Notes: generated by a model from the letters alone, not told the origin. DNA of 64,000 bases from Climacteris rufus (GCA_013398175.1 VZRZ01007311.1:773246-837245), one strand, 5' to 3'; shown: positions 41,094 through 55,000, counted from the stretch's first letter. Made by a program: numbers and translations.

Positions 41094-42572
41094 CCATATG
41101 AACTCTGCCAGCACTACATCTGCACAATCCTACGAAAGTCCATGCAACAAAAGAATGAAGCAAGGTAGAATTTAGCTTCTACATGCCTGTGTTTGCCTCA
41201 GCTCACCTGTTATCACATAAGCATTCAAAACATGAAACAAAAATTGCTGAAACAATGCCCTTACTTAGGGTTCAGTTTCAATATTCTGTCTCCTGTTCCT
41301 ATGGTTAGTGCTAAAGGACAGCATGGATCTTACCAATGTGATACTGGATTGCTGAAAAACTACAGTACCTTAACCCCTCACTACACTGCAAAACTACTGT
41401 AGCACATTTAACTAAGATCTATTTCAATTTCTGACCTTAAATTGAAATCACTGTCATAATACTGTTATTATCTCTTTAATACATAGTACAGCCAGAACTT
41501 GACTTGAAATACTGATTTTGAGCCTCTTTCTCTTTTCTGCAGATAAAATTATCCATTAGAGCCATCTCCACAATCACATAAGCTTACGTATTCACCATCC
41601 CAGCCAGCAGCTGGAGACAAAGGCAGGACAAGCTCAAATATCATGCTCAATGTTTACAACTTTCTTTTGTTGAGCAGCTACCATATGACCTCTTACTTGC
41701 TGAGGAACTCTGGTTGAAGAGTTTATATGTGATCTAGTAACTCCCATCTAACACTTCTTTAATGACCCATCAACTCCTTGTCATTAGTACCAAGCATGTA
41801 AGAGAAAGCCCTTTACTCTTTCTATAGATTTATCAAACAGTGTTTGTGTAAAACAGACACTTCAGAGATGTTTAAGAATAAAAAAAATCATTTATTTTTA
41901 ATTAAAACCTTTTTTCTTGTAGTGTTTCTAAAGTTTCTTAAAGTTTCTTAAAATGCAAATAATATGTAATGTAATAATCCAGGGGTTTCCACTTTTAAAG
42001 GCTCTGCCTTGGAAATAAGATAGGAGCCAACAATCCAAATTTGCAATGGGATGTCAAATGATGCCCTAAATATTGCCAACTTCTCTTGTCTGGTACTACG
42101 TTTCATACTAATAGTTCCACCTTGTTGTGTGAACTCATTAGCTGGACCTCAAACATTCTTGATTGCAAATGTCCGAAAGGTCCTTTTCCATGTTCATTAT
42201 TTCTGCAGAGTTGTGTAACCACTGAATTCCACTGGAACTTTATATCTAGTTGCTACTATCTTTTAACACCTACATTTTAGAATAGGGTCTCAAGCCTAAT
42301 GACCTTTAAACTCTTAAAATTATGGGAACTCACCAGAAGCAAGACTATCTGAACTTCCTTAACAATATCTCTACAGGAGAAGTGGAGAGCTTCAAATTTA
42401 ATAGAAGCTTTCGGTAATAAAGGAGGAAATTGCTCCTACATAGCACACTCTCAGGAGCATAAATTAATGGCTCTATTCAACTTGGTTTGGAATGCACTGC
42501 ATACAAACAGCATAAAAATTTATTCTTTATAAATGTGATTGAAATTAATAGGTTAGGCATTTCATACTGCAA

Positions 42573-42578
42573 CCTTAC
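42573..42578 (-). other. 5' splice site of intron 2
   Basis: The minus strand reads gatg|gtaagg, a near-consensus U1 donor. It leaves one base (g) of a split codon that exon 3 completes to glycine. Confidence 0.88.
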
Positions 42579-42689
42579 CATCTCGCCTGTTGAGTTTTGC
42601 AAAGCTGGGACTGTGAGTACTGAAGAGCTCAGAGGAACTGGTAAGGGCTGCTGAAGGTAAGGGAGATACCAATGCATCATCACAATTAT
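42579..42689 (-). CDS. CNTNAP5: CNTNAP5-like exon 2 (start of F5/8 type C domain)
   Basis: This is an internal coding exon of a contactin-associated protein, a single-pass neuronal membrane protein of the neurexin superfamily involved in cell adhesion. Read on the minus strand it starts in phase 1 (two bases finish a split codon), then gives 36 codons starting NCDDALVSPLP and ending FAKLNRRD, plus one base. The NCDD cysteine marks the start of the discoidin domain in this family, and SSSEL...HSP...KLNRRDG is the typical stretch before GAGGW. The acceptor is a long pyrimidine tract ending ttttag; the donor is g|gtaagg. The length of 111 bp and the 1/1 phases agree with what I remember of human CNTNAP2 exon 2. 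The final base joins the first two bases of the exon at 34869 to make a glycine codon. The exon is too short to stand out as an open frame and was found by its splice sites. The family is nearly certain. Paralogue 5 is chosen from exon 3; this exon alone would also fit CNTNAP3/4. Confidence 0.92.
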
Positions 42690-42717
42690 CTAAAAAGAAA
42701 AGGAAAAAAAACAAAAC
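42690..42717 (-). other. 3' splice site of intron 1
   Basis: Read on the minus strand this is an almost uninterrupted pyrimidine tract (runs of T with two CC pairs) ending in TTTTTAG directly before exon 2. It is the strongest-looking acceptor noticed in the window, and it fixes the exon start at 42689. Confidence 0.88.
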
Positions 42718-44220
42718 ATACAGAGGTCATCATATGAGCAACACATATGTCAGCTTTTGCTATGTCCAGGTGGTATTTTTTCTACTTACTAAACAGACAC
42801 TGGAGACAGCACATTTGTGCTTGAATTCACACGCGAGACTGAAATAAACCTCCCAGAATGCCCCAGTCTGGTGGGACTGCAACCAGATGAGAGCTGCTGC
42901 TGTTAAGACAGCATTGAATCGAATACTTGAAAAACTCAAAAACGTTTTCCTTTCAGTGAAATAAATTTGATAGTCTATGCTGCAGTTAAAGAGGGTTAGG
43001 AGTCTTGTTGCAAAAGGCACTGTAAGAGTATAGTAATGTCCAGGCAGACCTTAGAGAACACCCCAGGTGGTGTGTTCAGCAAAGTTTTTCCATGGAACAG
43101 GTATGGAACGCAGAAGTTACAGCTTCACATTTCTGTGTGGAAGTGACACACATGGATATGCCACATGGCCTTCTGCAACATGTAAAAGTGTGTCCTGTGC
43201 TTCACAGCAGTCTCATCCTGCACTAAGATCACAAAATGCGAACATTTCCTTCATTTCTTCCCCAAGCTCACATAGGGCCAAAATAGTTTTGCTCACTCAC
43301 ATGAGCAACTTCTGTGTTTCGCCCCTCTTTCTTTCACATCTGCTTCTGAGGACAGATGGGCTAGGCTAACACTCAAGTTCAATTTTTGAGCCCATAATGT
43401 TTGAACAAGGATGGAATTAAATAAAGTAAATTTTCTCATTACAATGCTGTCACATACACTCTCAAGAACATAATGTGGGGTTTCAGTAGGCAATAATAAT
43501 AATAATAAACCCCTCTCATTTTTAATTGAATCTCCCATGGAGCAAACATGGATCTAATTACTGGAAAAGTCCTGCAGGTCAGCAGGATCTCAGGCCACCA
43601 CAGTGTTCTTGACTCAGAGTGTAAATATGCAATTTGCAAGGATTGGGGAGGAATAGGAGGAAGGAAGAGAACTAATCCATTAATGATATCTCAGGGCTAC
43701 AAAAGAAACAAAATTTGCTTTATGGTTATGACAATAAATTTAGATTATTAAAAAACTGTGTGATACCTTTTCCATAATGAGCCAGATAACATTAAAATAT
43801 TTCTCATCTCTTTCTACAATGACTCTAAAACAACTTTTGCAATTATAACTCACCTCTATATGAAAGAAAATCATTATTATCAATATAATTCATATCAGTG
43901 CATTTAATGATGGAACTCCAAAAGCAAACTGTCGCAAAATCCTTTTCATCTCTGATTTCCAAGAGCAAAAAGGCCTAGCAAGATGTGCAAGTTAGACAGA
44001 TTAGGGACAAATCTGCCACTGATGTTCTGGCCATGAGGATAATTAGCCAACAAAACAAGTTACCATGGTCCTGAGCAGATTCCCTATGACTTACAACCTT
44101 TGAATCTCAAATTCTGACTGGAATGTAGAAGTGTCTGTTGAGTTCTACTCTCCTGGTACACCAGGAAATCAGGCCATAACTGTTCTATTTTGACTTAAAA
44201 ACACCACAAAAAAAAAAAAN

Positions 44221-44277
<57 letters not shown>

Positions 44278-47200
44278 CCAAAAACAAACAAACAAAAAAA
44301 ACCCTGCAAATTGAGGGTCTTTAATTCTCTGACACTTGTGACCTGAACAGAGATTTAAACAAAGATCTCAAATGATCATCAGGGCACTGACCTCATCCAA
44401 AATTCTGCATTCTAGAAAAAACAGCAGAGGGGTTGGGAATGTCTCAAAAGAAGGTTCAAAGTCTTAGCAACAGATCTACCTGACTATTCAGCAACACTTA
44501 AAAAATGAGGCTGAAAATAACTGAACACAGATTTCAATTTAAATGATGTCTAGACTGCTGGATCTCTTCAGCTCCCTGTGAGCTATGAGAGAATTCAGCA
44601 CATCAGCTTGTGATCCACAGTTGTCCATGTGAAGAGTCCCAGTGACAATCTCTGGGCTCTCACTGTTCCCCAAGGGTAGGATTGGATACCTATGGGACAC
44701 CAGGTGTTTCAGCATCACAGCAAGAGTAAACTATTGCAGAGCAAGACATTCAAGGCTTTTCCTGGGATCTCTAGAGGCTCCAGCCTGAGAAGTGACAATT
44801 AGCTCTTATAACTATGAGACGCTTTGTCTACATGTTCATATCCTTTGCTTCAGTCACCATGTACACTCATCCATATCTCTGCTGCTACAGCTCTACATCA
44901 TTTTCACCCTAAATTCTGGGATCCTTTTTTGCTTTCTTCCACAAAAGAAAGGAAGAAAAAAAAGAAAGAAAGGGAAAAAAAAAAAAAAACAACAGCCAAA
45001 CTACAGCTAAGAAACCTTCCCTGAATGTCTTAACTATAGAAACACGAAAGTTTAAGGCTTCAGGATTTAGGACAGCATTAAAAATTTGATAATAGTTCTG
45101 ACAGCACCAGGACTAATACAGTGCAACTTCTAACAGATAAGAAAATATCGATTATTGACTCATAATGCATGCAGGAATTTCTTCCAAGTGTTCATTTTTG
45201 AATGGATACCTGACAAGACACAAGGTCACACTTCTGCCCCTCCCTCCATCCAAACTAACTACAACACCAGAGGTTGCACCAACAGCTCTACACGCATAGA
45301 TCTACAATGCAGAACATGGCACAGTTTTTACATGAGAAATGAAATTTCAGAGTACAGTACAGTAAAGTGCTTGGATGCACCAGTCAACCTGTACATGTAC
45401 AGCAACCCAGATTCTATACAGAACAACTCTGATACAGTGCTTGTCAGAGACCCTACATGCACAGATTTGAGATTGATACCTTGTTGTAAAACTCAGCTGA
45501 AACAGGGTACAGAGTTCAAAAAGGTGGGACGTGCACATATAGTGAGGATCATCCCATTGTCTCTGCTTTCATAAGAAAGCAGTATTGAAAAGCAAGGAAA
45601 CAAACAACCAATCTCAAGATTAAGAAACTCTCCAAGAAAGGATGCTTTTATCTTTTTTTTTCTTTTTTTGTGATGGATACAGACAAGAGATGAAAAATTT
45701 TGTGCTTATGCAAGATCAGAAAAGACCCATGGTAAAACCAAAAGCAAAGCCGGTGTATCCTGATTCCCACCATATAATCCCAGCACACATATTTCAAGCA
45801 ACTTTCATAGCATTCACTTGGTGTGACAAAGTATTATAGCAGGTGCTTCCTCATTTACAGTTCCTTACCTTTATCTCCTTTTGCCTTGGAAGCTTGCCTG
45901 TCAGAACAGGAACTTTGCCTCTTTGAGTCAACTGCATTATGTGTCTATTAGAAACACTGGTTTTAACAATGAAAAATTCTACACTACAGAACCACTTAAA
46001 ACATCTGGACACTCACAAAAGAGTATTTAACTAGCCAGTTGTTCAGTTGTTTTTTCCTATGCTTTCCTTGACAAGATAATTAGCAAATAAATAATGAAAA
46101 AAGGGGTCTAATTGTGCCTATAAGCCATCTTCTTTATGCAAATCACACAATACAGATGTTGACTTGAATCTGAGAAAAAGGTGTTGAATATGCCTTGATA
46201 TATGCCAGCTTCGAAAAAACAGGCAACTACTGACAGCATTTACAGTCATGTGTATCACTAGACCTGACATAAGCAATCTTGCTTCTGAAATTAATTAAAA
46301 TATTTACCTATATCAATGTGATTTTTCAGATTTTTATTCACTGATGATATTTAGAAAATAATGGTGAAATTAACAAAAAACAAAGGAGAAATTAATCAAA
46401 CTACTATGAAGTTGTTTTATTGATTGGTTTTGATTCTTTTGTTGTAGGTTTAATAACCCTCCAAATAAATACAAGGAAATATTTTTTCTCTCTTTCTCCA
46501 TGTATTTTTTTAAGAAATGTTTTGGACAAACCCACAAGTATAAATGTTATCAGTTAAAAGCACTCAAGTGAGATTTAGACACTAATGCTTAGGCTTCTTT
46601 GAAACATGCCAGATAATACCAGCTTTAGCTAATTATAAACAGAATTTCAGAAAAGGCCTTTTACCCAAATATCTGATTAAGACCTCTGTGTTGTGAAGGC
46701 CTTCAACATCTGTGACATGTATGAAAGAAATAACTGAAAATAATTTATCCAAGTCCTAGAGAAACAGGATTTCAAATGCTACAGAAGAACAGCAGGCTTC
46801 TGAAATACAGCTAACAAATTACCAAGGCAGATCTTGCATAGAAATCAGAGATTCAGACCAACTTTATTAGTTCTTCTAGTACATGTTTTTCACTGGTGTT
46901 GGTAGGCATGGCATGATCCAGTTTATAACCTTCTTCAAGGCTGAGACAGCACTCATCAGTAGCAATCAGTACAGCTTTAAAAGATTTCTGTTTAGTGGAC
47001 ACTGAAGATATTTAGAAAAATCACAAACCCCAGAAACCTATCATGATCACACTAATGTTTCTTACAGTATGTCATTCTGAAGGGATCAATCCCTGGAACA
47101 CAGGCAGGGTGGTTAACAGACACAACTGAGATATGTTAACAAACCCATCCTGCTCCTATTTCCATGATGCACCTGAAGAGTCAGTGGGACAAAACACATT

Positions 47201-50200
47201 GATTTCCATTGGTGAAGGCCATCCAGAAAGGTCACTACCATTTCCTGACCAAAAGCTTTGATGAAAAGGACACCATCAGTGACAGATCTCCAATCCCTGG
47301 GCTCCGCAGTTTACCCACACATCAGCTTTTTAATGCTTTTAGTAGTGCTGTACCCTCACCAAGACAAATGTGAAGAAAATACTTGACTGCAAAGTTCACT
47401 TTTTTTTTTTTTTTACATGGTAGTACACTGTTAGTCAAGATCTCCTATCATTATAAGTAATTACTTATACTGGTACTTACACCAACAGTCTTGTATCACC
47501 ATCAATGAAAAGCATTTGACCAGTCACAGTAAGAGTCAGGTCTGTGATGCAGCTACTCTATTAGTGACCCTAAGCATCACAAAATAATTATAAATGTCAT
47601 GACAGGAGCACCCAGAGTAGGAACATGGGGCTGGTGTCACCCAACAATGCAACTGAAGGAAGCATGGGGGACAGGGCATAGCATGCTAACTATTAACAGA
47701 GCGAGAATTGCCTCCTCTCTGCAAAATACACAAATTGAAAAAGATGAGAAAGAAGAGAAGAATTATAACCCAGAGGCTGGTGTGGTTAGGTCCCACAGTG
47801 GAGTCAGGAAGGTGAATTCAGAAGAGGATAATGGTCATGCCTCCTGCACCATCCCATGGTAATAAAAAGCTTTTTAAGGGAAGGTAACTGCTTCCTGTAG
47901 GTGCTGTTCTTCAAGAACACAGGGCTGGGCACATCACCAAAGAACTCCTGCAAAAGACTTTGCTCATACATCTCTGCTGAACCAGATAGAAGAGGTGCAG
48001 TGAGGGCAGGAGTGCTCGTGAGCACCTGTGCAAACCCCTGCCTGAACCACAATCCCTGAACTTCAAAGGGAGTTTAACAAGGGCTTCACAGAATCGCACA
48101 AACCTTTCGCCCACTGATAGCTATTTAAATCAGATATAACCATTTTGTAGTAAGCATGAAGGAGATTTCAGGGTAAACCAGAGGCCTTGTAGCTTACTCT
48201 TAGAGGTCTCACTTGGAAATTAAAGATATTTTATTTCAGTGAGGCTTCTGTTGCCAAGATATAACTTTATTCATTATTAAAATACAGGTAGAGTTACAGA
48301 TGGTACTGAAGTTAAATTGTGTGCATCATTTTGATTGCAATTGTAAATTGTCTCTGTACTGGGATTTGAAGTTGAAAAGATTCACTGGTATTTATAGTCT
48401 AGATAAAATTCCTCTTAGCATTACCTACTTAATGGCATACTTTGTTTTAAAGATGTAAACCATGCGTTTTGTACTATGCCTCTAACAGTCCTCAGGAGTC
48501 ACCACAAACACCTTTCACTTCATCTGTTTTTCTCCTGCCTTCTGTAGCTACAACTCTCATTTGAAAAGGCAAGAAATAAATACTTGGGTTTTTTGTGGAA
48601 ATTAACCTTCACTGCTATAGCCCAATGAGATATATGTGTACGGGGGAAGGAGGAGCTTCTATGAGGGTTAAGAAAAACAGACATACAAAAGACACAAAGT
48701 ACAGGAACATGGGGTGTGGCTACAGATTTGGAAGAGATAGTGAGATTATTTCCATATCAACAGCCCCTTCAAAAAGCATCTCACTGGGACTACCACATTA
48801 CACCTAGGTTCTTCTATCATTTTTACTACTATGAATATCTTAATACCTTAGTAAATGAGTCTTGAAAACAGGAAGAGAAAAAAAAAAACAAACCCCCGCC
48901 CCCCCCAATTTTTCTGTAAAAAGAAATCCCTTCCTTTTTCCTTTTTCTTCCTAGACTGGCTACACATACATGCACAGCTGTGAACTCCATCTGTTAGCTG
49001 AAACGCATGGCATATTTTTGAAGCTAAGACACTAGAGAAAGTACTTAACAAACAACGTTCTTTTTCCTTTCCTCGCTATACTGCAAATAAACGTCAATAG
49101 TTAAGCTAATCATGAGCTCTTCCTAAGCAACTGTAAATTACATAAGTGTTCTTTCATATGACTGCAAAGACATAAAAGTATTACTCAATCAGTGCATTTA
49201 TAGAGTATCTTTTATGATACAGTGTGCACATATAATCTTGTCTCACAAAAAGTGGCCAAGTCTGATTTTGAATGACTCAAAGGGCTCTCATAAAACTGAT
49301 TCAATACTGGGTCTTAGTTTTTTACTGAAACAAGCATGTCTGCCATGTAATTTCTATTCACAATAATGAAGTAGGGGCTGAATTTGAGGAACAGACCAAA
49401 CACACAACACTTGGGCTCAATATGTGAATTTCAAATAACCATCAATGCAGTTCCAGTAAACTAATATGCAGAAGCAAGTCTTGTTTTGAGAGGGTGAAAA
49501 AAACATCAGAGTAAGCCAATTATCAACAAAAATTAGTTAAAGAAGAACGATCTGAAGTTTAAGGAGGTAACCTTCTCAGATTTCAGCTCTGTCATAGTCC
49601 ATGTCATTTAGGCGAGTTACCATGTCTGCAGCTACAAAACAAAGGTACCCATCACTTTATTTCATACTACAGGCTTTTCATTAGACCAGAGGCTCTTTGT
49701 CAGACACGAATGAGCTGTTGTCAATGAACAGCAAATCTATCACAGAAATCCATTAAACAGGAGGATAGTTTGGTATCTCAGCAATTATTGAAATCACTCA
49801 AAACAAAAAAGGACCACAACAAAAGGATGTGCTGACTCAGCCTTTCAACACTTACATTGCAATGAACAACCTGCAAAAGCATATCATTTTCCAAAGCTGT
49901 GATTTACTCCTAGCAGGTGTAACAGCAGTTACCAGAGGTTCTTACTACTTTCTTCTCAGAATATAATGCTTCTTGTGCCTGTTTGCCTCTCCCTTCCACA
50001 TTTCTGAGATCCTGTTAATGTTAGAGTGCTTTGATCTTTGACCTGAGAGCAGAAATCTACAAAGCTGACTCAATAGATGGAACAGGTTTTAAACCTGAAG
50101 TCTGCCCCTTTTGACATTTAACACACTTCAGGGAAGAGACAGTATAAATCCCTTCACACCATGGCGGGGAAAAGTATCCTGAGACCAACTTTCTGTACAG

Positions 50201-51174
50201 GAAAACACAGGGAAGTGATTTTGTCAGCATAGGGCAGTTTTTACTACGTTATGAGAAAAACAATCTAAGAGCATGGCGACCCTTTTTCTCTGGCCACACA
50301 TCATCACAAACACCCTTTTTATCTTGACCTAGATGAGACTTGTTATTCATGCATTTCAAACAAAGTTTGAAAGTTTATATATTCCAAAGATCAAGATGGT
50401 CTTTTAACATTTCAGAACTCTTAGCAGCACTCACAAAAAGAGAAACTCGATGCCTTTCAAAAGTATCAGGCTTTGCTACAAGCATGCTCTGTTCACCAGA
50501 GGCCTTCACTGAAGGTGTTCAGGGCTCCCTTGATTAAACCACGGATTCCAAAAAACAGAACAGCATTTGCCTTAAGATACCATAATACAATTAAAACAAC
50601 ACTGAATTTGCAGGAAAAAATGCTAATGTATCTGAACCCATCAGCAAGGCTGCCAGGATCATTATTAGAAGAAAAACGTAAGAACAATCAGAGCCACTTG
50701 GACTGAGTTCTACAGGCGTTCACCAACAGAACATTAAAATGCAGAGGGGGTGCAGCAGATTTTCCGCTGATGTTACTCAGTGTTAAAATTGTTCAGGAAT
50801 TCGTTGGTGAAGCACTTTTTCTAAGTTGTCTAAATACAATTTTTTAAACGGAATGTAAATACCTGCTTCACTGAGAATAAGTTTTATTGAGAAAAAACCC
50901 AAACGAAACAGGATAGAAATAACAATCTTTCCGCACAAAAGCAGCAGTATGTAGGTTATCATGCTGACTAGAACATGAAACCCAGTTTGGGAAACACAAG
51001 TGCTTTATTTGCAGGTGGGAGGAAATGGACATTTCAGATAACTAATCCCACTACTATAAAAATAATCCATTTATTAGTCCAAGTTGGAAAAAAAAAATAG
51101 TTTCAACAATCTAAGTAGAGCCATTACATCTTCTACCATTTAAGATTCAACCAAATGAGTAGTTCTGACTATTT
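42718..51174. other. Unique AT-rich intron with simple repeats
   Basis: No gene was recognised. It contains a short AAT microsatellite at about 43492-43507, a long A tract at 44208-44275, a purine-rich stretch at about 44943-44990, a T14 tract near 47401-47414 and a C-rich run near 48895-48906. The plus frame 45155-45574 (139 codons) has no recognisable family and is not called. Confidence 0.55.
44208..44275. repeat. Long poly(A) tract with one unresolved base
   Basis: About 67 As interrupted only by an N at 44220, followed by 'cccc' and A-rich sequence with aacaaacaaac. The tract length and the N suggest that the region is not well resolved. No polyadenylation signal or retrocopy body was recognised upstream, so it is called only as a homopolymer. 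Confidence 0.9.
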
Positions 51175-52045
51175 AGAATCATGGAATAGAATCCCAGAAT
51201 CATCAAAGTTGAAAAAGACCTCCAAGAGCATAGACTCCAGCCTTTGACTGAACACCACTGTATCAACTAAACCACAGCACTAAGTGCCATGTCCAGTTAT
51301 TTCTGGAACACCTCCAGGGATGGTGACTCCACCATTTCTGTGGGCAGCCCATTCCAATGCTTAACCACCCTGTCAGAAATTCTGAAAGAATTTCAGAAAG
51401 AAATTCTTCCTGATGTCCACACTGAACCTCCCCTGGCACAGCTTGAGGCCATTTCCTCTGATCTTGTTACTAACTTCCTGGGAGAAGAGGCTGCCCCCAC
51501 CTGGCTACAACCCCTTTCAGATAGTTGTAGAGAGTGATAAGGTCTCCTCCAAATTTTTTCTCAACACTAATCAATCTCAGCTGCCCAGCTACTCCTCATA
51601 TGACTCATCTAGACCATTCACCAGCTCTGTTATCCCTCTCTGGATGTGCTCCACCACCTAAGTGTCCTTCCTGAATTGAGGGCCCCAGAACTGGACACAG
51701 AATTTGAGGTGTGGCCTCATCAGTGCCAAGTACAAGGAGACAATCGCTGCGCCTTGGTCCTCCTGGTTACATTATTTCTGAGGCTGCTGGCCTTCTTGGC
51801 CACCTGGGCACATGCTCATGTTCAGCTGCTGTTCACCAGAACCCCCAAGTTCTTTTCCACTGGGCTGCTTTGCAGCCACTCCATCCTAAGTCTGGAGAGC
51901 TTCATGGGGGTTGTTGTGACCCAAATGCAGGACCCAGCAGCTAGCCTTGTTGAACCTCATACAATTGGTCTCAGTCCATCACTCCAGCCTGTTCAGTTCT
52001 CTCTGCTGAGCCTTGCTATCCTAAACTCTACCTCTCCAAACTGAT
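51175..52045 (-). repeat. CR1 LINE, longest copy in the window
   Basis: The plus strand starts with reiterated 'agaatc' units (tagaatcatggaatagaatc), the reverse complement of the CR1 terminal repeat. It then runs through 'gttgaaaaagacctccaaga', 'ccattccaatgcttaaccac', 'gaggccatttcctctgatc', 'tcatcagtgccaagtaca' and 'gttgaacctcatacaattgg'. About 870 bases of 3' CR1 sequence remain, in the same orientation as the host gene. Plus-strand open frames of 77-132 codons inside it are translations of the antisense strand, not genes. The right edge is approximate. Confidence 0.9.
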
Positions 52046-55000
52046 GAGTTTTTCATACAAATGGATGTTTATGCTATTCCCCACACCTTAAGTCACCTTC
52101 AAATTCTTGACGCTTGTGGAAGCACTGCTGCAGATTTCAGTGGAGGATCTCAACACCAACTGCTTATGACCACCACACCTGTAACCACGGATACCTCAGA
52201 TCAGACCTGTAAGTGAAAGCTCTGCTGCCTTTGTAGAGGTGCACAGTGTTAGTAGGGGTACTTTCATTAATTCAGGGATGCTCACATAAGGACAGTTAAG
52301 GAAGAGTCAGCCCTTTATAAGATCTTGTCTCCTGCTTCAGCATAGCACTATGGTTCACATATTCTCAGTTTCTTTGAAGTCATAGTTTGCCCCCACCTTG
52401 GAGCACGAGCCAAGGGCATCTGCATCAGTGTGATGTCCCATCCCCATTCTCTCTCTTTTTAATCCAGCTATTATTTTAGAAGAGCCATGAGCTTGGACAA
52501 CATCCATTATGTGGGAAACTCGATCATGGCTCAGCTTTCACCTTCCCAAACAATATTCTGCTGCTCTGGTTCCTATGGACCTGTATGGAAAAGGGCTCAT
52601 TTACACAGGCAGACTTGCAAAGACTTTCAGACAATGCCATAACTTTGGAAAGGTTATATTGTGCACATCAAAATTTAGAGCTGTTATCTGTAAGCAAACA
52701 ACAGAGTCAGATTAGGGAATGATGATGAATTTCACAGGCATGCCCAGGTAACAATGCACAGCAACTTAAAAGCCATCAATAACCAAGAGGTTGTCCCCTG
52801 AATTTTCAAACCAATCATGATAAAATTAATTCAATTTTTATTTTCCCTTTGAATCTTTGGTGAACTCATGGATAAAACTGATTAAAGGGGAAAGAAAACA
52901 TAGCAAGGGATTTACTAAATGTGTTCTGTTTAGAGGTGTTCACTAAATGTTTTCAGTTTAGAAGAAAGTCTCTTCAAATTGTGTAACATGCAGGATGGCA
53001 CACTGAAAACCAATTATAACTCCGAGAATTTCAGTGCATCCCATAAGGCTGAGAGAATGTTCAATTTTCAGGCTGCAAGCAAGGATTAACAGAGATGAAG
53101 GTAGCAGTAAGTGCCCATGTACCATTGCATTTCAATGTAATGTCATTTCAAGGGATGATAAATAATCATTTCATGTCTCAATAACCTCCAACAAAAATGC
53201 CTTATTTAGCCCCGAAACACCAATTTTTAAGACTCTTCTATGCAAGTTAATGGTTTAGATAAGGGACTGGATTGAAAAAAGTTCAAAATTCCCATTCTAA
53301 AGCAAGGTGAATGCAGCTTTGATGTCAGTTTAAAGATGAAAATTTTCTTCCAGGTATTTCTTAGGGCAGCATGTTCTTTCTTCATCAGTCACAGTGGCAT
53401 TTTTAGTGCCACAGAAGAAAAGAAACATACAGATCTCTTAGATCTAACACGATAGCATACAAGCAAGACAGTTTATATACAAAACCTAACTAACCATGAT
53501 TATTTTGAGAATCAGTACTTGAAGCTATATTGATGCCATTTGTTAGAAGCTTATGAAACTTGAGGCTCTGATCCCATGCTCTGAACAAGACTCATGGCAT
53601 TATATGACTACATTTCTCAGCCATCGCTATGGTTCTGGCCCACAACTTAGACCCATTTCAGCATCTCTGCCATTGTATTTTCCTTTAAGTAGAAGCTATT
53701 TCCCTAACCCTCTGTGAAACTTCCATCACCCACTGACAGCAATAGTTTTGTAGCAAGCAACTGTGACAACAATGCAACCACACTTGATGGTACAAAGCAC
53801 AAGTTGAGGAGTGTGAATGAAAACAACAGAGCTACTTACAAGGACAAGCAGTGTAGAAACAGTATCCTGATTAGTACTGATGAAACTTTACAGAACAGAT
53901 ATACCCCAAAAGATTCATTAAAATTTATAATATTTATATTATCTATTATTAATAGACTCAGCCTACATGTTCTCTTTATCAACATTGATGATTTTTAATT
54001 CAGCATCCAGTATGAAACCTGGAGTCCCTCTGATAATCCCAAAGGAGATTTTTTTCCCTTACTGGAAATCTGAAAAGCCAGCTGGAGTGATGCTGTCAAG
54101 GCCATGCTTGTCACACATGGTAAAGTGACTTACTTCCTATTCCTGTTCAAAATCAACTAGAAATTTTACTTATAAAAGGAATACCAACATATCTACTAAT
54201 TACCATGATAATCTGAACCCATCTACTGTTTTCTGCATTATTTTCAAAGGCTGATTGAAAGTAACTCCTGGATTTAACACAGAACAACGAAGGTGGAGGA
54301 GAATACTCTCATAACCCATGTGATTACAGAGTAATAGAAAAAGAGGGGGAAAGAACGTAAGCAGAACAAGTAGGACTGTCCACACAGGGGTTATGCAAGA
54401 CTTGTTCTGCACCAAGTTCACATACATTAATTACAGAATTAATAAATAAGAGATATCAAATACACTAACGATTGCAGTGCAGTATTTCTTTCACAAGGGA
54501 TTAAATAAAATTAGGCATTCTTCATTTTAATCATTTTAAAAAACACAGTGAAAATTCAAGCAACTAAAAAACCAAAAAGGGGAAATTCAACAAGGTGACA
54601 GCTTTGATTTAAAGTATTGATTAATGTATCAGCTTAAATGCCAGCAAAACTCTAGCAGCCAGCTACCTTTCATTTTGTCTAGAAGATGCCATTTTTCACC
54701 CACCAAGGAAAAAGGCTCACTTTCTATTAGTAGTCTTCCTTGTGTGGAACTTTGCACACAAAAAACTAAAAAGTCTCAATTAAAAAAAAAAAATCAAACC
54801 AACACAACTCCTACATTTCACTGTCCCCTGTCACAAACGGTATACAACCCTGAGCCATTTTTGCAAAGTTACCATATGAAGCCTTTATAGATACAGTTGT
54901 CAGATGTGGAACAACTGGGGTAATAATTTGGTAACCTTATTTTCAGACATGGCAAACAGACAACACCCCCATGTTCCCTAATTGAACGTCATTTTATTTA

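Larger units (their letters stand above)
34870..42578 (-). other. CNTNAP5: Intron 2 of the CNTNAP5-like gene (complete)
   Basis: This intron of 7,709 bp lies between two confidently placed exons. From 34891 to about 39790 it is AT-rich unique sequence with no recognisable repeat or gene; the open frames are short and low-complexity. A provirus remnant occupies 39799-41088 in antisense orientation. From 41094 to 42572 nothing specific was recognised apart from AT-rich sequence and a small tandem 'aaagtttctt' duplication near 41930-41950. Confidence 0.9.

Noticed and set aside
40306..41101. Several frames of 63-99 codons on both strands
   Set aside because: They fall in the ERV leader, LTR and repeat units; no retroviral protein motif is visible.
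42579..42650. A 69-72 bp cassette exon using the internal cttcag/cagcag as acceptor
   Set aside because: The longer 111-bp exon with a far better pyrimidine tract restores the family sequence from the NCDD cysteine, so the internal AGs are coding.
45155..45574. 139-codon plus-strand frame
   Set aside because: No recognisable domain, no splice or promoter context and a chance-like composition; not called.
51289..52044. Plus-strand frames of 77-132 codons
   Set aside because: They lie entirely in a reversed CR1 copy and read its antisense strand.
53800..53900. Donor-like gtaagt on the minus strand as the end of exon 1
   Set aside because: In the phase needed by exon 2 the upstream frame meets a TAA without an ATG or hydrophobic stretch.
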